From Firmicutes bacterium AF25-13AC (GTDB lineage Bacteria > Bacillota > Clostridia > Lachnospirales > Lachnospiraceae): a stretch of DNA of 17,735 bases. The DNA lies in the NCBI GenBank assembly GCA_003478935.1, contig QUFP01000054.1, positions 1 to 17,735 of the forward strand, in the 5' to 3' direction. The notes below the pieces were generated by a model. That model was not told the DNA's origin. It made no database searches and was given only the letters and a program-made list of their open reading frames with translations. Positions within the stretch are counted from its first letter, which is position 1, and each line of letters starts with the position of its first letter. This document shows positions 15,761 through 17,735 of this stretch, one piece after another. The position numbers were made by a program, and so were the translations under genes.

Positions 15761-17563
15761 TTATTCAATCACTATATTGTGTCGATACAGTGAATTGATC
15801 TTTCTAATTTTTTCTGGATCACATTTTGGCACTCTGTCATATGTGAGCAGTCCATTTGTTTCTTGTTCCACATCAGATAGCTGCGTATAGCAAAAACCAT
15901 AAATGATGTCAGAATGTAGAATTGTATGGATTACATGTTCGTATTGCTGTAGAAAATCAGCTTCGTTTGTGGCAGAGGTGTATCCCCAGTTACTGGAATA
16001 ATTGGAGCGATAGTTAATGCCACCACATTCGGTAATAAGAATCGGTTCGCCTTGGTAGGAATACCCTTCGGCGTAAATGCTTCGTCCAGCATGTGTAGTT
16101 GAGAGCAGAAGTTTTTTATCGGCCATCGTGCGTTCAAAGAAGTCTTGCTTCTCTGGCTCATTAGTGGAACCATGGCTGTAATTGTGAATTGCACAGATAT
16201 CACTTTTGGTCATTTCCCAACCGTCATTACTGATGACAAGGCGAGTGGAATCCAGACTTTTCAGTAAATAGTACATGCCAATGGACTGATTCTGCTCGCG
16301 AACGCACCTTCCAATATTTGGAACAGCCCAGCTTTCGTTGAATGGAACCCAGGCAATGATAGAAGGGTGGTTGTAGTCACGCCGAAGAATCTCGAACCAT
16401 TCATTTGCGTAGGAAGCGATGCCTTTTTCTGTAAACAGACAAGCGGCAGCCATTTCTCCCCAGACAAGAAAGCCTATTTTATCTGCGTGATATAAGAAAC
16501 GAGCATCCTCTACTTTTTGATGCTTTCTGCATCCATTGAAGCCCATTTCCTTCATCATACGAATGTCTGTGACAAAATCTTCGTCTGAAGGTGCAGTTAG
16601 TATACCGTCTGGCCAGTAGCCTTGATCTAGCACGAACTTAAAATAGTAAGGACGATTATTTAAATAAGTGATGCCATCTTTTGTGTGAATTTTGCGCATG
16701 CCAAAATAGCTGTTTATTTCATCAACGACTTGGCCGTCTACAATCAGACGTAGGGTAATATCATAGAGAGCAGGATTTTCAGGACTCCAGAGACGTTTGG
16801 ATCCGTGAGTCTGGCTATAGAAAATATGATCTTTCGCAAGATGGATACAACGCATGAAAATATGTGGATTGTTTACCAGATAACGGTCTTTACAAATAGT
16901 TTCTCCCTTAAAGGAAATATCGACCTCTAGGTACATATCTTCTGTATAGGCGGAAAATTCTGTTTCGATCGTGACGGTGTCGTGATCAATATCAGGAGTA
17001 AAACGCAAATGATCAATGTGATAAATATTCACTGATTCTAACCAAACACTTTGCCAGATACCAGATGTTCTAGTATACCAGATGCTAGCGCTTTTTTCTT
17101 CCCAGAATTGTTTACCTCTCGGAATCGTTTCATCTTTTGCAGGATCGTATACGGCTACGGCTAGGGACTGTTCGCTGTCTGGTTTTAAATAGTCTGTAAT
17201 GTCTACACAGAAGCCGACATTGCCTCCTGTATGTGTGGCACAGGGAGTACCATTTATAAATATGGTACACATATAGTCCACTGCTTCAAAATGAAGAAGG
17301 ATTCGCTGCCTGTTCCATTCTTCGGGGATTGAAAAACTTCTTTTATAAAATATGCGATTGTGAATCGTGGTATCGTGGATTCCGCTTAACTTGCTTTCAA
17401 AGCAAAAGGGAACTTGAATTTGTTGGGTCAGGGGATGATCATCAGACTCCCAATGCTGTGCAGCAGAGAGATTTTCATCATCAAAGTCGAAGTCCCATGT
17501 TCCATTCAAACACAGCCAGCTTTTTCGAATGAATTGTGGTCTAGGATATTCTGTTCTTTTCAT
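15761..17563 (-). CDS. GH2-family glycosidase, intracellular
   Basis: 600 residues with the usual GH2 order: a sugar-binding jelly roll (about 1-180, with LNGTWDF and SGIWQSVWLE), an immunoglobulin-like domain (about 181-295) and a catalytic barrel (about 296-600). The acid/base is Glu410 in PFNESW and the nucleophile is Glu512 in ILITECGG. LDQGYWPDGILTAPSDEDF at 312-330 marks a common GH2 subgroup. Family and retaining mechanism are clear. Specificity is not: beta-galactosidase, beta-glucuronidase or an arabinosidase activity would all be possible, and the neighbours point to side groups of xylan or arabinan. There is no signal peptide. AAAGGA precedes the ATG. Confidence 0.88.
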   Translation of the reverse strand: MKRTEYPRPQFIRKSWLCLNGTWDFDFDDENLSAAQHWESDDHPLTQQIQVPFCFESKLSGIHDTTIHNRIFYKRSFSIPEEWNRQRILLHFEAVDYMCTIFINGTPCATHTGGNVGFCVDITDYLKPDSEQSLAVAVYDPAKDETIPRGKQFWEEKSASIWYTRTSGIWQSVWLESVNIYHIDHLRFTPDIDHDTVTIETEFSAYTEDMYLEVDISFKGETICKDRYLVNNPHIFMRCIHLAKDHIFYSQTHGSKRLWSPENPALYDITLRLIVDGQVVDEINSYFGMRKIHTKDGITYLNNRPYYFKFVLDQGYWPDGILTAPSDEDFVTDIRMMKEMGFNGCRKHQKVEDARFLYHADKIGFLVWGEMAAACLFTEKGIASYANEWFEILRRDYNHPSIIAWVPFNESWAVPNIGRCVREQNQSIGMYYLLKSLDSTRLVISNDGWEMTKSDICAIHNYSHGSTNEPEKQDFFERTMADKKLLLSTTHAGRSIYAEGYSYQGEPILITECGGINYRSNYSSNWGYTSATNEADFLQQYEHVIHTILHSDIIYGFCYTQLSDVEQETNGLLTYDRVPKCDPEKIRKINSLYRHNIVIE

Positions 17564-17663
17564 ATCAATAATTCCTTTCTGTTCTATGATTTCAGTTTTC
17601 TATATTTCTTTTATAAGAAATTTAAAAATTAAACACACACTATAAATTAAACATAACATTTTT

Positions 17664-17671
17664 TATGTTAC
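17664..17671 (-). promoter_or_regulatory. GTAACATA site upstream of the GH2 gene
   Basis: The minus strand reads GTAACATA, the same 8-mer as in the GH51/GH120 promoter array, about 100 bases before the GH2 start. It forms the right part of an inverted repeat, AACATAA/TTATGTT, at 17650-17669. A second small hairpin, ATTTCTT/AAGAAAT, lies at 17604-17621. An 8-mer in AT-rich DNA can recur by chance, so this is weak on its own. I see no gene in 17564-17735. Confidence 0.4.
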
Positions 17672-17735
17672 AAAGCAAAGAATGATTAAAACATAAAAAA
17701 TGGTTTAAAAACAAAAAGTGTACGATAAAACTTAT

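Noticed and set aside
17604..17621. Small hairpin ATTTCTT/AAGAAAT in the GH2 leader
   Set aside because: Seven AT-rich base pairs in AT-rich DNA; likely chance, so noted only within the GH2 upstream entry.

Overview
The window looks like a chromosomal segment of a low-GC, anaerobic, plant-glycan-degrading Firmicute, most like a gut or rumen Lachnospiraceae. The reasons are AT-rich DNA, strong AGGAGG-type ribosome sites, an LplB/LplC-type sugar ABC transporter, a PadR plus HAAS-domain membrane-protein pair, the PdxST route to vitamin B6, and intracellular glycosidases for arabinoxylan-type oligosaccharides. The assignment is by resemblance only. No rRNA, tRNA, CRISPR array, insertion sequence or phage gene is visible.

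Layout. (1) 1-3743: an AT-rich leader with a perfect 30-bp tandem repeat and a TATAAT box, then two sugar-ABC permeases and a secreted solute-binding protein, ending in a hairpin terminator inside a dispersed repeat. (2) 3848-4338: a truncated glutathione-transferase C-terminal-domain gene and junk-like sequence. (3) 4366-5319: an MscS-family channel. (4) 5335-7725: a promoter/operator, a PadR repressor and a HAAS-domain membrane protein that appears split by a one-base frameshift near 6464. (5) 7763-10834: pdxT and pdxS on the minus strand, divergent from a MocR/PdxR-type regulator, with a PdxR-like operator between them. This block looks GC-richer than its flanks. (6) 10963-17563: a glycosidase cluster made of a GH51 arabinofuranosidase (minus), a divergent beta-helix protein that matches GH120 beta-xylosidase at both catalytic acids (plus), and a GH2 enzyme (minus).

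How the genes fit together. None of the three glycosidases has a signal peptide, so they should act in the cytoplasm on short oligosaccharides taken up by an ABC importer. The importer at the left end could do this, but unrelated genes separate it from them and no substrate is provable. No ATPase is present, which fits importers of this type that share an MsmX-like ATPase. PdxS and PdxT make pyridoxal phosphate, and the MocR regulator probably senses it and controls both directions. PadR probably controls itself and the membrane protein.

The most unusual points are: a ~120-bp repeat present at three gene ends (3624-3743, 10834-10893 partial, 15569-15690), two copies of which bracket the GH51/GH120 pair; an array of 8-bp direct repeats (GTAACATA type) in the GH51/GH120 divergent promoter, whose unit recurs upstream of the GH2 gene; the GH120-like identity of the beta-helix protein; the broken GST and HAAS genes; and a solute-binding protein whose lipobox position reads LAGQ instead of LAGC.
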